Assembly (NCBI GenBank): GCA_026394195.1
Contig: JAPKYS010000044.1
Coordinates: 1 to 57,922, forward strand
Reading direction: 5' to 3'
DNA length: 57,922 bases
Source: a bacterium
GTDB lineage: Bacteria > Electryoneota > B3-LCP
The notes under the pieces were generated by a model. The model saw only the letters and a list, made by a program, of their open reading frames with translations, was not told where the DNA came from and ran no database searches. Both the position numbers and the translations under genes were made by a program. Numbering within the stretch: position 1 is the stretch's first letter; each line of letters opens with the position of its first letter. Below are positions 7,813 to 16,962 of this stretch, piece by piece.

Positions 7813-7900
7813 GTATGGTAATTGCCTTCTGTGCTTAACCTGAATGCCTCTGGAGAGCGGGAATTTTTTAAAAAATTTGCCAAAATTTATCAATCAATTG

Positions 7901-7928
7901 TTGCATTTGGCAAAAAATTTGTTATATT
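7901..7928 (+). promoter_or_regulatory. Promoter of the type IV pilus operon
   Basis: TTGCAT (7901-7906) and TATATT (7923-7928) are 16 bp apart in a very AT-rich stretch 55-80 bp ahead of the pilin ATG. TTGCAT is the same -35 as at 21893 and 23163. TTGGCA at 7907-7912 recalls a sigma-54 -24 element, but the -12 GC is missing. Confidence 0.55.
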
Positions 7929-7982
7929 ATATAGGATAAATAAATCTACGAAGGATGAAGCGAGGCAAGAGAGGAAAAGAAA

Positions 7983-8408
7983 ATGCTGCGTAAATTCTTT
8001 AGACCGGATGAGGGCTTTACCCTTATCGAAGTCTTGATCGTGGTGGTAATCGTGGCGATTCTGGCGGCCATTTCCGTGCCGATTTACATCCAGTACGTCG
8101 CCGGCGCCCGCGCTGCTGACCCACAGGCTACCATCGGAGCGATCTACAACTCCTGCAAGATGTATTTGCAGGATAAAGGCGAATACCCAACCGATCTCAA
8201 CGTGTTGGAAAATGAAGAGTATCTGGAAATCGACATGGCCACCAAGGATCAATGGGAGTTCCAGATTGTGGGCAGTCCAGCCGCCCTTGAACAGATCATG
8301 GCGACTTCCACCGAAAAAATGAAAGGTGGAGCCGGTCAAGTGGTCTACTACGATGTCCGCACGGGGAAGTTTACTGGTTACGGCCTCCCCTCCGACAACA
8401 CTGAATAA
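7983..8408 (+). CDS. Type IV pilin / GspG-like major pseudopilin
   Basis: 141 residues. The leader MLRKFFRPDEG is followed by the prepilin helix FTLIEVLIVVVIVAILAAI, with cleavage expected between Gly11 and Phe12 and the conserved Glu at mature position 5. The C-terminal domain is short (about 100 residues), as in GspG. It is first in the pilus cluster behind the strong promoter, as expected for the most abundant subunit. It has neither the paired C-terminal cysteines of PilA nor the GspG calcium-site pattern in clear form, so either name could apply. The prepilin peptidase that must process it is not in this window. Confidence 0.85.
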   Translation: MLRKFFRPDEGFTLIEVLIVVVIVAILAAISVPIYIQYVAGARAADPQATIGAIYNSCKMYLQDKGEYPTDLNVLENEEYLEIDMATKDQWEFQIVGSPAALEQIMATSTEKMKGGAGQVVYYDVRTGKFTGYGLPSDNTE

Positions 8409-8432
8409 CCGATCTGCAGGGGAGATCCCGCA

Positions 8433-9497
8433 TTGGACATAAGAGACATCAACCAACTGCTTGGTTTCGCTGTAGATCAGGACGCTTCGGATTTGCATCT
8501 TTCGGCCGGATCCATCCCTATGATTCGGGTGCACGGGCGGATGCGCAAGTTGGCTCTGCCCCTGATGACTCAGGACTTGATGGAGAGGCTTATCTTCGAA
8601 ATCCTGAGTCCTCCGCAACAAGAGCGGTTCGAAGAGGTTAAAGAAATTGACCTCTCGTACAAATTGGAAGGCATAGCACGTTTCCGCGTCAACGTCTTCC
8701 AGCAGATTCAAGGCATGGCTGCGGTCTTCCGTACCATTCCGACGGAAATCCGCTCTTTTGAAGAGTTAGGGCTGCCTGAAATCATGAAAGACCTGGCTCT
8801 GCGCGATCGCGGTCTGGTGCTGTTGACCGGACCGACCGGCAGCGGTAAATCCACCACTCTGGCTACCATGGTGGATTACATTAATGAGTACAAAGAGCTG
8901 CACATCATCACCATCGAAGATCCGGTGGAATTCTTCCACGAGAGCCGCAACTGCCTGATCAACCAGAGAGAGTTGGGCGCAAACACCCACTCTTTTGCCA
9001 ACGCTCTGCGAGCTGCTCTGCGTGAAGATCCCGACGTGATCCTGGTCGGCGAAATGCGCGACCTTGAAACCATCGCTCTGGCACTCACCGCAGCCGAAAC
9101 CGGACACCTGGTTCTGGCGACTCTGCACACGTCGAGCGCGGCGAAAACCATCGACCGAGTTATCGACATCTTCCCATCATCTCAGAAAACTCAGGTGCGT
9201 TCCATGCTGGCGGAATCGCTGGAAGCGGTCATCGCTCAGAAGTTGCTGCCTTTGAAGGATGGGAATGGCCGCGTTGCCGCGATGGAAGTGTTGATTGCCA
9301 ACACCGCAGTGCGCAACTTGATCCGTGAAGACAAGATCTACCAGATCCCCTCGCTGATCCAATCGAGTGGCAAGGTGGGTATGCAGAGTCTGGATCAGGA
9401 CCTGATGCGCTTGATGCATAAGGGTATGATCGACCGAGAAATAGCGCAACACGTTGCCGAGAACCCCAAGCTGTTCGATGTAAACCTGACCGGCTGA
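8433..9497 (+). CDS. pilT: PilT, pilus retraction ATPase
   Basis: 354 residues. This hexameric cytoplasmic ATPase depolymerises the pilus and powers twitching. Walker A GPTGSGKS lies at residues 133-140, Walker B DVILVGEMRD at 201-210, the His box HLVLATLHT at ~222-230, and the PilT-specific AVRNLIRE at 292-299, which separates PilT from PilB. The start is TTG at 8433 with AGGGGAG nine bases upstream. It follows the pilin by 24 bp, so the two are likely cotranscribed. Confidence 0.93.
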   Translation: MDIRDINQLLGFAVDQDASDLHLSAGSIPMIRVHGRMRKLALPLMTQDLMERLIFEILSPPQQERFEEVKEIDLSYKLEGIARFRVNVFQQIQGMAAVFRTIPTEIRSFEELGLPEIMKDLALRDRGLVLLTGPTGSGKSTTLATMVDYINEYKELHIITIEDPVEFFHESRNCLINQRELGANTHSFANALRAALREDPDVILVGEMRDLETIALALTAAETGHLVLATLHTSSAAKTIDRVIDIFPSSQKTQVRSMLAESLEAVIAQKLLPLKDGNGRVAAMEVLIANTAVRNLIREDKIYQIPSLIQSSGKVGMQSLDQDLMRLMHKGMIDREIAQHVAENPKLFDVNLTG

Positions 9498-9548
9498 GAG
9501 TGCGGAGAACCTCTCCATCGGATCAATTGATTTGGAGTGAGGTGCCCA

Positions 9549-10070
9549 GTGAACATCAGCATAAAAAGGAAAAACGGACCTGTTGCCGCTCTGGTTCGTC
9601 ATGCAGCCTCGGACGAGGGTGTGACGTTCCTGGAAGTGCTGGTGACGTTCGTGATGCTGGTAGCAGCCATCATCATCACCTTCCATTCGATCTTTCTCAG
9701 TAACCACGCGCTCGATTTAAGCATGCGCAAACAGCAAGCCATGCGCCTGGTTCAACAGGAAGTGGAATACTGGGTCGGCCGGATGTACGTCAATCAACTG
9801 CCTGGCGACCCCACTCCGGATGAGATGCTGCCGAAGAATCATTACAAGAAGATATCGCTGGACGCCGGGACGTCTCGGCAAGTCGATGTCTGGCTTTCCA
9901 GAGACCAGATCGTCGAGAGGATCGATACGAGTCAACCGGGTGAACAGCCTCAGAGATATTGGGTCATTACAGTCTATGCAGAGTGGACTGAACCGGATGG
10001 GCAACAGTTCAATCGGAGCGACAACCTCGCCATTTCACTGACCACTTATGCCAGCGGTCAACCGGGGTAA
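9549..10070 (+). CDS. Minor pilin-like protein (PilV/GspI type)
   Basis: About 173 residues. After a long basic leader comes SDEG, then VTFLEVLVTFVMLVAAIII, a prepilin cleavage site with Glu at mature position 5. Such minor pilins prime pilus assembly at the tip. The frame extends to a GTG at 9537, but the GTG at 9549 has a better spaced purine-rich site (GGAG, 9534-9537). Its mature domain has no family signature that I recognise. It lies 51 bp after pilT and 3 bp before the next minor pilin. Confidence 0.75.
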   Translation: MNISIKRKNGPVAALVRHAASDEGVTFLEVLVTFVMLVAAIIITFHSIFLSNHALDLSMRKQQAMRLVQQEVEYWVGRMYVNQLPGDPTPDEMLPKNHYKKISLDAGTSRQVDVWLSRDQIVERIDTSQPGEQPQRYWVITVYAEWTEPDGQQFNRSDNLAISLTTYASGQPG

Positions 10071-10073
10071 GCC

Positions 10074-10748
10074 ATGATGAAATACCTGCGTAAAATAGCT
10101 GCGCCGGCGGCAGCCCGCCACGATCAAGGATGGACCTTCATCGAAGCAACTTTCTCCGTAGTATTGCTGACAGTGGTTTTCCTGGGGTTTACCGTCTCCT
10201 TGATGTCGGTAAGGGAATGGATGGAACGCCGCTGGTCTATACGCCTGATGGACCAATATGCCAATGACATATTAACCAAGGCTGACAGCTTGATGCGTGA
10301 ATCGGCCACAATGTGGAAAAATTCCAATCGTAATGGACTGGGAAGTTTCAGCATGTCTCTCTACCGTTTCTCGCAATACCCCGTGCTGTTACAGGATTCC
10401 GTGGTTTACACTTTCACTGCGCATCCCAACAATGGTGTAATGCTGGCAAGGGGACCTGCCGCATCGAGGCCGTTTGACCCAGATTTCCCGAGCCCATACT
10501 GGCGGAGCACTTTTACCAAGGATAACAAATTCAAGATTATTAACTTCGGGTTCACGCCCTCCGACGACCCGACTAAACCCCAATATTTCAACCAGGCGTT
10601 CGGCGAGATCTACCTGAAAATACGCTACCAAAGACCCAGAACCTTCTATTCTTATGTCGATCCGAGGAACGAGGTTTACGTTTACGATAAACGCTATGCC
10701 GTCTCTGTCTTCATGAAAAACCGCATCAATAGACCCTCATCGGAATAA
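10074..10748 (+). CDS. Minor pilin-like protein (PilW/GspJ type)
   Basis: 224 residues. The sequence HDQG is followed by WTFIEATFSVVLLTVVFLGF, a class III prepilin signal with Gly at -1 and Glu at +5. A Trp at mature position 1 is unusual; most prepilins have Phe or Met. The soluble domain is larger than that of a major pilin, as in PilW/GspJ. It starts four bases after the preceding stop and precedes the PilX-like gene by 24 bp, so all three form a tip-complex block. Confidence 0.75.
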   Translation: MMKYLRKIAAPAAARHDQGWTFIEATFSVVLLTVVFLGFTVSLMSVREWMERRWSIRLMDQYANDILTKADSLMRESATMWKNSNRNGLGSFSMSLYRFSQYPVLLQDSVVYTFTAHPNNGVMLARGPAASRPFDPDFPSPYWRSTFTKDNKFKIINFGFTPSDDPTKPQYFNQAFGEIYLKIRYQRPRTFYSYVDPRNEVYVYDKRYAVSVFMKNRINRPSSE

Positions 10749-10772
10749 GTAATAACTGGTGACGAGGTGGTT

Positions 10773-12263
10773 ATGAAAACAGCAAAGCAGATTCTCCGTG
10801 AAGAAGGGAGCTTTCCGATCCTGGCGATCATTATGATCGGGATGCTGATTTTCACGGGATTGGCTTTCCTGAAATGGGGGGCAGATGAGAGCTGGCAGAC
10901 CAAATTCGCCCGACATCAGATGCAGGCTTTCTACGCTGCTCATGCCGGTATGATGCACAAGGGATTCACTTATCTAAATGCCTTGACTCCGAGCACAATT
11001 CCTCCGCAGGGAATATCGCTCGGGGGTGAAACCGTCACGGATTTTCGCGGAAAAGCCATCGCTACGGTCGAAGGAGTTTTCATCAACCCCAGCGCCAACC
11101 AATCCGGATCAGCATTTTCAGATCAGAATTATCTCGACGTTACGTCCTACGGTAGAGTTCAATTTAAAGATTATGAAGGCAAGACCGCTACGGTGCGTGA
11201 CAGTCTTACCTTGAAGATCAGAGTGTTAGGATTATCCAATTTCCTTTATCTGACCAATATTGAGACCACCACATACGGCGAAGCAATCAAGTTCTGGCAT
11301 GAAGATACGCTGGATGGCTGGGTGCATTCCAACGACACCATAGCCATCATGGAAAATCCGGTATTCTACAACCAAGTCACGACGACAGCTCCCGTTTTCT
11401 GGCACGGCACCAACTATAATCCGCAATTTTCCTTTCCGCCAAAAATGAATTACCGTGAAATCTATTTACCCACAGAGGCAACGGACATCCGCGCCGCCGC
11501 GCAGTCTGCGGGATTGTTCTTCGAAAGTCCCAACGACATGTACGATACCCGGTTGGTATTCTACAACAACCAGGGGTGGAAACTCTGGCAATGGCAGGCA
11601 GGCACGCCTTTTGACTCAACTGCATCGCCCGACGCATCGGGTCCACCACCCACCTGGCAGGCAATATTTGTGGATGGCTACCTGGAATTAGCCGGTACGG
11701 TGCGAGGGCAGGTAACCGTGGGAGCTCATGGAATGCATGCCACTGGACCTCAGACTCTTGGAAAGCATTGCATTTATCTATTGGATGACATCAAGTACTG
11801 GTTTGCGGGACCGGGCGGTCATTTCAATGACAGCACCGCCGGATACACGGATATCTTAGGGATCGTATCCGAAAGCAATATAACCATCGCCAATACCTGG
11901 GCGAACGGCAAAAATAACTCCGAACTCGGAGCGGACATCATCATTACTGCGGCGATGGTCGCTCTGGGGGAGAGTTTCTCTTTTGACTGGCAGAACGAAC
12001 CAGCTGGAGCCATCCCTTGGGAATTCTGGAACAATCAAAATTCAGAATCTAACCCCGACGAACGCGGCGATATCCTCTTGCACGGTGCGGTGACGCAGTA
12101 CCGGCGTGGCTACGTCCACCGTTCCAATCAGGGTGGAACCGGGTATGGTAAATCCTATCATTTTGATAGAAGACTTAATTTAATGTCACCTCCCTACTAT
12201 CTCGAGGCTACGGATTCACAGGGCCATGCCCATTTCGAAATCGTCTCCTGGGGTAATCGTTAA
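10773..12263 (+). CDS. PilX-like pilus-associated protein
   Basis: About 496 residues. The N-terminus REEGSFPILAIIMIGMLIFTGL is one hydrophobic helix after a basic start, followed by a helical stretch with QMQAFYAAHAGM. This resembles PilX_N proteins, in which the A-E-A-G motif follows the helix. The remaining 430 residues form a large beta-rich exported domain with no signature I know. The Gly plus hydrophobic Glu+5 pattern is not clear, so it may not be processed as a pilin. ATG 10773 is preferred over GTG 10767 because GACGAGG lies five bases before it. It may be the large tip or adhesive subunit of the pilus. Confidence 0.6.
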   Translation: MKTAKQILREEGSFPILAIIMIGMLIFTGLAFLKWGADESWQTKFARHQMQAFYAAHAGMMHKGFTYLNALTPSTIPPQGISLGGETVTDFRGKAIATVEGVFINPSANQSGSAFSDQNYLDVTSYGRVQFKDYEGKTATVRDSLTLKIRVLGLSNFLYLTNIETTTYGEAIKFWHEDTLDGWVHSNDTIAIMENPVFYNQVTTTAPVFWHGTNYNPQFSFPPKMNYREIYLPTEATDIRAAAQSAGLFFESPNDMYDTRLVFYNNQGWKLWQWQAGTPFDSTASPDASGPPPTWQAIFVDGYLELAGTVRGQVTVGAHGMHATGPQTLGKHCIYLLDDIKYWFAGPGGHFNDSTAGYTDILGIVSESNITIANTWANGKNNSELGADIIITAAMVALGESFSFDWQNEPAGAIPWEFWNNQNSESNPDERGDILLHGAVTQYRRGYVHRSNQGGTGYGKSYHFDRRLNLMSPPYYLEATDSQGHAHFEIVSWGNR

Positions 12264-12348
12264 GGAGAGGGGTTTTACCCCAGGATAATTAACCTTCAAT
12301 GCTCGAACAACTTCAACCCGAATTAGCACTACTTAGATTAAATCGGCG

Positions 12349-12397
12349 GCCCAAGGGTTAAAGGTCCCTGCGCGGGATCTCCATCCTTTGGGCTTTT
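12349..12397 (+). terminator. Branched hairpin between pilX-like gene and pilM
   Basis: GCCCAAGG (12349-12356) pairs with CCTTTGGGC (12385-12393, one G-T pair). Inside it TCCC/GGGA forms a second stem. TTTT follows. It could partly terminate or process the message and so lower expression of the scaffold genes downstream. The gap from 12264 to 12421 otherwise holds only a small GGGGTTTTACCCC hairpin. Confidence 0.5.
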
Positions 12398-12421
12398 CCC
12401 TTTATCAAACAGCCCAGATCT

Positions 12422-13489
12422 ATGATCAAAATCGGTAAAGAGCAGCGAGTGGGCTTGGATATCGGCACCCACAGCATCAAAGTGGTCGTGCTGGAAAAGA
12501 CGGGCTCGAATTACCGTCTGGTGAACTCGGCAATTCTCCCCATCTATAGCCCTGGGGAAATTTTCGACCCGGACGGTCCCAAAAAACCCGTGGTTGTCCC
12601 CCGCTTGATCAATGCGTTCGCGCAGCTTAACCTAAGTCCGCGCCGTGTCAAGCACATTGCTTCCTGCATCGGCGGACAAGCCGTGGCAGCCAAGGAGATC
12701 AAGTCCATCCAGATGACAGATGAAGAGATGGATTCCTCGCTGCTGTTGGAAGCCCGCAAGCATCTCCCCTTAGACGGCAGTGAAACGATTGTGGACTATC
12801 AGGTGCTGGGTGATGACCCTAACGAATCCGACAAGATTCGAGTGCTGCTGGTAGCGGCTACTCGCAAGCATTTCCAAACCCACCTTGAGATGATGCGAGA
12901 CATCGAATTAAAACCCGGCATTGTGGACATTGACCAGTTGGCAATGCTCAACGCCTATACCGCCTATAACGATCTTCCCGACGAGGGTCTCCTGCTTTTC
13001 CTGAACCTTGGCTGTAAAAAAACCAGCCTGTCCGTCCTGGCGCGTAAAAGCCTGTTCTTCACCCGCGACATTCCCATCGCCGGATTCGCCTTCACCCAGG
13101 ATATCATGAAGCGTTACGGATTGAGCTGGGACGAGGCGGAAAAAGTCAAGGCAACTCAAGGACTGACCCCGGATCTTCCCATCATCAGTACCGGTGAGGA
13201 GATAGGCGGATTGGCTCTGGCGGATAAAAGCGTCATGGAACGCCTGGGCGATGAGATCAACAGGTCTTTACGCTACTACGTCAAGGAGACCGGTCAGAGT
13301 TACTTCAACGGTATCCTGATGACGGGTGGCTCAGCATTTTTACCCGGTTTAAATAAATATCTGGAAAAGAAATTCAATCTTCCGGTCACGCTTTTTAACC
13401 CATTCGCCGCACTGGAGACTGGGGGAAAAGAGATCGCCGAGGGGGCTCAGTTGGCCGTCGCGGTTGGGCTGGCAATTCGGGCGGAGTGA
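12422..13489 (+). CDS. pilM: PilM, actin-like pilus assembly ATPase
   Basis: 355 residues. The actin/FtsA-fold phosphate loop GLDIGTHSIKVVVLE is at residues 11-25. The second phosphate-binding loop LFLNLGCKKTSLSVL is near 195, and the adenosine loop GILMTGGSAFLPGL near 300. PilM sits under the inner membrane, binds the N-terminus of PilN and links the alignment complex to the motors. Its stop overlaps the region of the pilN start, typical of pilMNOPQ operons. No clear Shine-Dalgarno is seen before the ATG. Confidence 0.92.
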   Translation: MIKIGKEQRVGLDIGTHSIKVVVLEKTGSNYRLVNSAILPIYSPGEIFDPDGPKKPVVVPRLINAFAQLNLSPRRVKHIASCIGGQAVAAKEIKSIQMTDEEMDSSLLLEARKHLPLDGSETIVDYQVLGDDPNESDKIRVLLVAATRKHFQTHLEMMRDIELKPGIVDIDQLAMLNAYTAYNDLPDEGLLLFLNLGCKKTSLSVLARKSLFFTRDIPIAGFAFTQDIMKRYGLSWDEAEKVKATQGLTPDLPIISTGEEIGGLALADKSVMERLGDEINRSLRYYVKETGQSYFNGILMTGGSAFLPGLNKYLEKKFNLPVTLFNPFAALETGGKEIAEGAQLAVAVGLAIRAE

Positions 13490-13494
13490 TCCAT

Positions 13495-14148
13495 ATGGTC
13501 AAGCAGTTTAGCATAAACCTAAACAAATCTGAAGGCCACGCGGAACGCGAAGCGCGCTGGCGCAAAAGACGTGAAGTGCTCACGATTGTTCTCTTCCTGA
13601 TCTTGTTTGGGGTGATCTCGCTGTACACCTGGCGTTCAAATCGTGCTCTGGCGGATATCATTTCAGCAAAACAGCATAAAATTGCTGAGATTGACAAACG
13701 TCTCGAAGAGATGCAGCGTGCCGGGAAAAACATCTCGAAGAACGACGTGCTGACCCTGGCTCGGATGGAAAAAGAACGCTTTCTCTGGACCGCCAAACTC
13801 AAGGCTTTGGCAGACATCCTGCCGCAGGACGTTGTGCTGACGCTATTGGAATTCAACAATCGGCAACTGCGAATTAAAGCGATCAGCAAGATTCTACCCG
13901 ATGAGAAGGAATTCGACAAAGTATCCCAGTTCATGGAGATGCTGAAATCGACGCCGTTTTTCTACCGGGAATTCACCAACATCCGATTCAGCGAATCCCA
14001 TCGCGTGCGCGTCGAAGATCAGGAGATCCTCTCGATAACGATCACCTGCTCGATTGAAAAACCCGTGGTTGTTGTGCCAAAAGTCAAAACCACTACAACA
14101 GCCAAAAAAAGCGATAATACCCCCGTAAAAGGCGTTCCTGAACCTTAG
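13495..14148 (+). CDS. pilN: PilN, inner-membrane alignment protein
   Basis: About 217 residues. A short cytoplasmic segment with SINLN (the place of the INLLP motif that binds PilM) is followed by a single helix (VLTIVLFLILFGVISLYTW), a coiled coil (residues ~50-90) and a ferredoxin-like periplasmic domain. ATG 13495 has GCGGAG eight bases upstream; the GTG at 13486 is less likely. The INLLP motif is degenerate (INLNK), so contact with PilM may differ. A C-terminal tail rich in Thr, Lys and Pro is not typical of PilN. Confidence 0.85.
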   Translation: MVKQFSINLNKSEGHAEREARWRKRREVLTIVLFLILFGVISLYTWRSNRALADIISAKQHKIAEIDKRLEEMQRAGKNISKNDVLTLARMEKERFLWTAKLKALADILPQDVVLTLLEFNNRQLRIKAISKILPDEKEFDKVSQFMEMLKSTPFFYREFTNIRFSESHRVRVEDQEILSITITCSIEKPVVVVPKVKTTTTAKKSDNTPVKGVPEP

Positions 14149-14156
14149 AGGAAGCA

Positions 14157-14711
14157 ATGCAGAAGCTGTTAATCCTGTTACTAATCGCAGTCGTTTTTGG
14201 AGGGGGATTCTGGCTCTACTACAACATGGTTTATGCCGGTATCCCGGATAAAATTACGGCTCTAGACCGTGAAATCCGGAGCAAAAACGAGCGGTTGATT
14301 TCTGCTGAAATTCTCGCTCAAGAGTTGGATCTGGTGTCAACTTTGATCGAGCGCAATCTGGCGCTGTCAGCGCAGGATTCGCTGGCAGAAGATGCCTCCA
14401 TGCCTTTTCTGGATGCTGTAACCCAACTCTTGCAGGACCTGGATATCAAGCTGATTTCGGTGGAACCGAAGCCCCGCCGCACCCAGCTTGATCACATCAA
14501 GACACCGTACGATTTGACCGTTGAATGCACCTATGCCAAATTTGGGGAACTGGTCAACAAACTGGAGCAATCCGAACGGCTGGTTACTGTCGAATCATTC
14601 TCGGTGGACAACGGCTTCCGCAAAGCCGCCTCTACGCGCACCGAAACGCGCGCCATTGATGAACATGCCTTTGAGATGGAGATTTCCACACTAACCTTAA
14701 TTAAGCGTTAG
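14157..14711 (+). CDS. pilO: PilO, inner-membrane alignment protein
   Basis: 184 residues. One N-terminal helix (LLILLLIAVVFGGGFWLYY) leads into a coiled coil (DREIRSKNERLISAEILAQE) and a compact periplasmic domain with the PYDLTVECTYAKFGELVNKL segment that matches the PilO fold. It forms heterodimers with PilN and positions PilP. It starts eight bases after pilN ends and 17 bases before the next gene. The length is close to the usual 200. Confidence 0.85.
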   Translation: MQKLLILLLIAVVFGGGFWLYYNMVYAGIPDKITALDREIRSKNERLISAEILAQELDLVSTLIERNLALSAQDSLAEDASMPFLDAVTQLLQDLDIKLISVEPKPRRTQLDHIKTPYDLTVECTYAKFGELVNKLEQSERLVTVESFSVDNGFRKAASTRTETRAIDEHAFEMEISTLTLIKR

Positions 14712-14728
14712 TAGATTTCGGAGATACA

Positions 14729-15325
14729 ATGAAAGAACGGGAGCGGCTACTCTGGAGTGTTTTGATCATCCTGTTGCTGATTATTGCAGGATATATGGGA
14801 TATAATGCCTATAATATCGGCAAGCGGGTGCGCGGCTACAAACAAGCGATGGAAGAACAGGCTCTGGGTTCTGAAGACCCCCAGCTCCGTACCACCGTCG
14901 AACAGCTTGAAGAGGATCTGCGCGAGCGGATGAGTTACAAATTCGAGATCGGCCATGATCCTCTGGATCTAACCCAGGTGGTCAGAGCCAAACGCCTTCT
15001 GGCTTCTCTCGGTTTGACGGAAAGCCTCGAATCTTCATCCAAGATGCGGCTTTCCTGTACAGTCATGGGCGACATCCCTGCTGCGGTCATCAAATATCAG
15101 GGACGCTCGCGAGTACTGCGAATCGGGGATACTTTGGGACCTTACAGATTGACTCAGATTACACCCTCAAAAATCATCATGCAGGGTGCTAACGATACGG
15201 TGACACTGGTTACTGAAAGATCGCCTGAATCTTTGGAGCTGGAGAAATATCAGCGAGCCGGCACCGTCACCGTCACTCCATCAGACACAACCGATAGTCT
15301 GGAAGATATACCGGAAAATTTTTAA
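14729..15325 (+). CDS. PilP-like protein linking to the secretin
   Basis: 198 residues. Known PilP proteins are lipoproteins; this one instead has an N-terminal membrane helix (LLWSVLIILLLIIAGYMGY) and no lipobox. The C-terminal beta domain (AAVIKYQGRSRVLRIGDTLG) corresponds to the GspC homology region/PilP domain that touches the N0 domain of PilQ. The family match is by fold pattern and gene order, not by strong motif. It follows pilO by 17 bp; an 80-bp gap with a good AGGAGA site precedes pilQ. Confidence 0.7.
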   Translation: MKERERLLWSVLIILLLIIAGYMGYNAYNIGKRVRGYKQAMEEQALGSEDPQLRTTVEQLEEDLRERMSYKFEIGHDPLDLTQVVRAKRLLASLGLTESLESSSKMRLSCTVMGDIPAAVIKYQGRSRVLRIGDTLGPYRLTQITPSKIIMQGANDTVTLVTERSPESLELEKYQRAGTVTVTPSDTTDSLEDIPENF

Positions 15326-15405
15326 CCTGCACAGTTAACCTGCTCAGAACGAGCGTAGCTCTTTCACCCGGTCAGCCGCGGTGAGAAGAATCTTAGGAGA
15401 ATCTC

Positions 15406-16800
15406 ATGCGCCGTATCACTGCGATCTTGGTCATCACCCTTTGTGCGTTCGGATCAGTGACTCATGCTGTGGAACGACAGACACCCAATCCCGGCATGCC
15501 GGTATCTGATCCGCGTCTGCAAAAATTAGTCACCATTGACGCTGAAGACGCCTTTCTCCCTTCAATTCTGGCGATTTTGGCGACGGAAAGCGGTTATAAT
15601 ATCGTCACTGGCCCCGGAGTGAACAAGGAAGAACGCCTGACGGTTCATCTCAAGGATACTCCGATAGAACAGGCGATGAATCTGGTCATCCGAGCTGCGG
15701 GTCTTTCCTACGAGATTGTCGGCAGCTCCTTTTTGGTTGCAGCCGCAGATAAACTCAAGGATGAAGTAGGAAAAACCTCATACGTCATCGATCTGCAGTA
15801 CAGTTCGGCTGCAGAGGTAAAACAACTGCTGCAGAATTTTAATGCCGATATCCAGGTGGATACCTCGGGCAACAAGCTCCTGGCGATCACCAGCCCAAAA
15901 GTGATCAGCGAAATTCAGCGCGTGATCAGCGCAGTGGATAAACCCGCCCTGCAGATCATGCTGGAAGCCCAACTGATCGAAGTCGCCGTAGAAGACGAGG
16001 AGAATTTAGGCATCGACTGGGGGAAGCTGTCAGAACTGAACATGGTCTTCGCCGAGTTGGGTCCGGATGCCTTCAACGCGCCGACGACGCTTCTGAATCC
16101 GGCACGTTACAAGAGCTTCCCTGACGAGTTGAATTTCTATCCTGTCGACGGTTTGATCGACGCTGGCTATCTCTCCCGCCAGCCAGCAGTTTTCCAGGTG
16201 ACATTGGATTGGCTGCTGAAGAACAACAAAGCGGAAGTTCTGGCGAATTCAAAGATCGCCACCATGAATAATCGCGTCGCCTGGCTGAAGGTCGTTGACG
16301 TCATTCCCTACATTCTCACCGCAGGCGGTGTTGGCGGTCAGGTCCAAGTTCAAAAAGAAGAGGTCGGCATCATGCTGCAGATCAAGCCGACTGTAAATTC
16401 CGATGGTTACATCACCACCGAAGTAACGCCGGAAGTAAGTTCAGTCTTCCAACTGGTCGGTCCTGATCAGAACATTCCCTGGATAGTGAAGCGCACCTCA
16501 ACGACGACGATCCGCGTCAAAGATGGTCAGTCGATCGTCATCGCCGGTCTGCTGGGCGTCAATACCAAGATGACTCAGCACAAATTCCCCTTCCTGGGCG
16601 ATATACCGCTGATCGGCGGATTGTTCCGTCATTCCAGCAGTGATACCAAAAAGACTGATATGATCATCCAGATCACTCCGAAAATCCTGAGGGCGGATTC
16701 AAAAGGCATCGACGTACCGGAACATATCAAAATCTTACAGGATAAGTACCTTACCGGGACGAGTATGACGACGCAGGAATCCGAACAGGAATCCCCGTGA
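15406..16800 (+). CDS. pilQ: PilQ, short outer-membrane secretin
   Basis: 464 residues, shorter than proteobacterial PilQ (~700) because the AMIN domains are missing. After the signal peptide (residues 1-20) come an STN/N0 domain (residues ~45-115, LPSILAILATESGYNIV), one NolW/N1 domain (SYVIDLQYSSAAEVKQLLQ) and the secretin barrel. The barrel ends with DGQSIVIAGLL and the signature FPFLGDIPLIGGLFR. Ring-shaped secretins let the pilus cross the outer membrane. Without AMIN domains, attachment to peptidoglycan must rely on another protein. The SLBB protein next to it is one candidate. Confidence 0.92.
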   Translation: MRRITAILVITLCAFGSVTHAVERQTPNPGMPVSDPRLQKLVTIDAEDAFLPSILAILATESGYNIVTGPGVNKEERLTVHLKDTPIEQAMNLVIRAAGLSYEIVGSSFLVAAADKLKDEVGKTSYVIDLQYSSAAEVKQLLQNFNADIQVDTSGNKLLAITSPKVISEIQRVISAVDKPALQIMLEAQLIEVAVEDEENLGIDWGKLSELNMVFAELGPDAFNAPTTLLNPARYKSFPDELNFYPVDGLIDAGYLSRQPAVFQVTLDWLLKNNKAEVLANSKIATMNNRVAWLKVVDVIPYILTAGGVGGQVQVQKEEVGIMLQIKPTVNSDGYITTEVTPEVSSVFQLVGPDQNIPWIVKRTSTTTIRVKDGQSIVIAGLLGVNTKMTQHKFPFLGDIPLIGGLFRHSSSDTKKTDMIIQITPKILRADSKGIDVPEHIKILQDKYLTGTSMTTQESEQESP

Positions 16801-16833
16801 TTTAAGCTTCAGGGTTAAGAATCGTAAGTTTGA

Positions 16834-16878
16834 GGGCGAGGTAACCGGGCAGCCAATACGAAATTACCTCGCCCTTTT
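16834..16878 (+). terminator. Strong terminator after pilQ
   Basis: GGGCGAGGTAA (16834-16844) and TTACCTCGCCC (16864-16874) form a perfect 11-bp stem followed by TTTT. The genes from the SLBB protein onward therefore probably have their own promoter or depend on read-through. Confidence 0.85.
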
Positions 16879-16962
16879 AAAAATAAACAGATAGAAGCGC
16901 CAATTCCGCCGTGATAACCACGAGACGATCAATCTTGGCGGAGCTTAAAAACCAACAGACAG

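Noticed and set aside
7890..8711. 273-codon open frame on the minus strand over the pilin and pilT starts
   Set aside because: It covers the pilin promoter, the prepilin motif and the PilT start, all well supported on the plus strand; no domain is recognisable.
12349..12397. Cyclic-di-GMP riboswitch before pilM
   Set aside because: The fold is a simple branched hairpin; conserved GEMM bases are absent.
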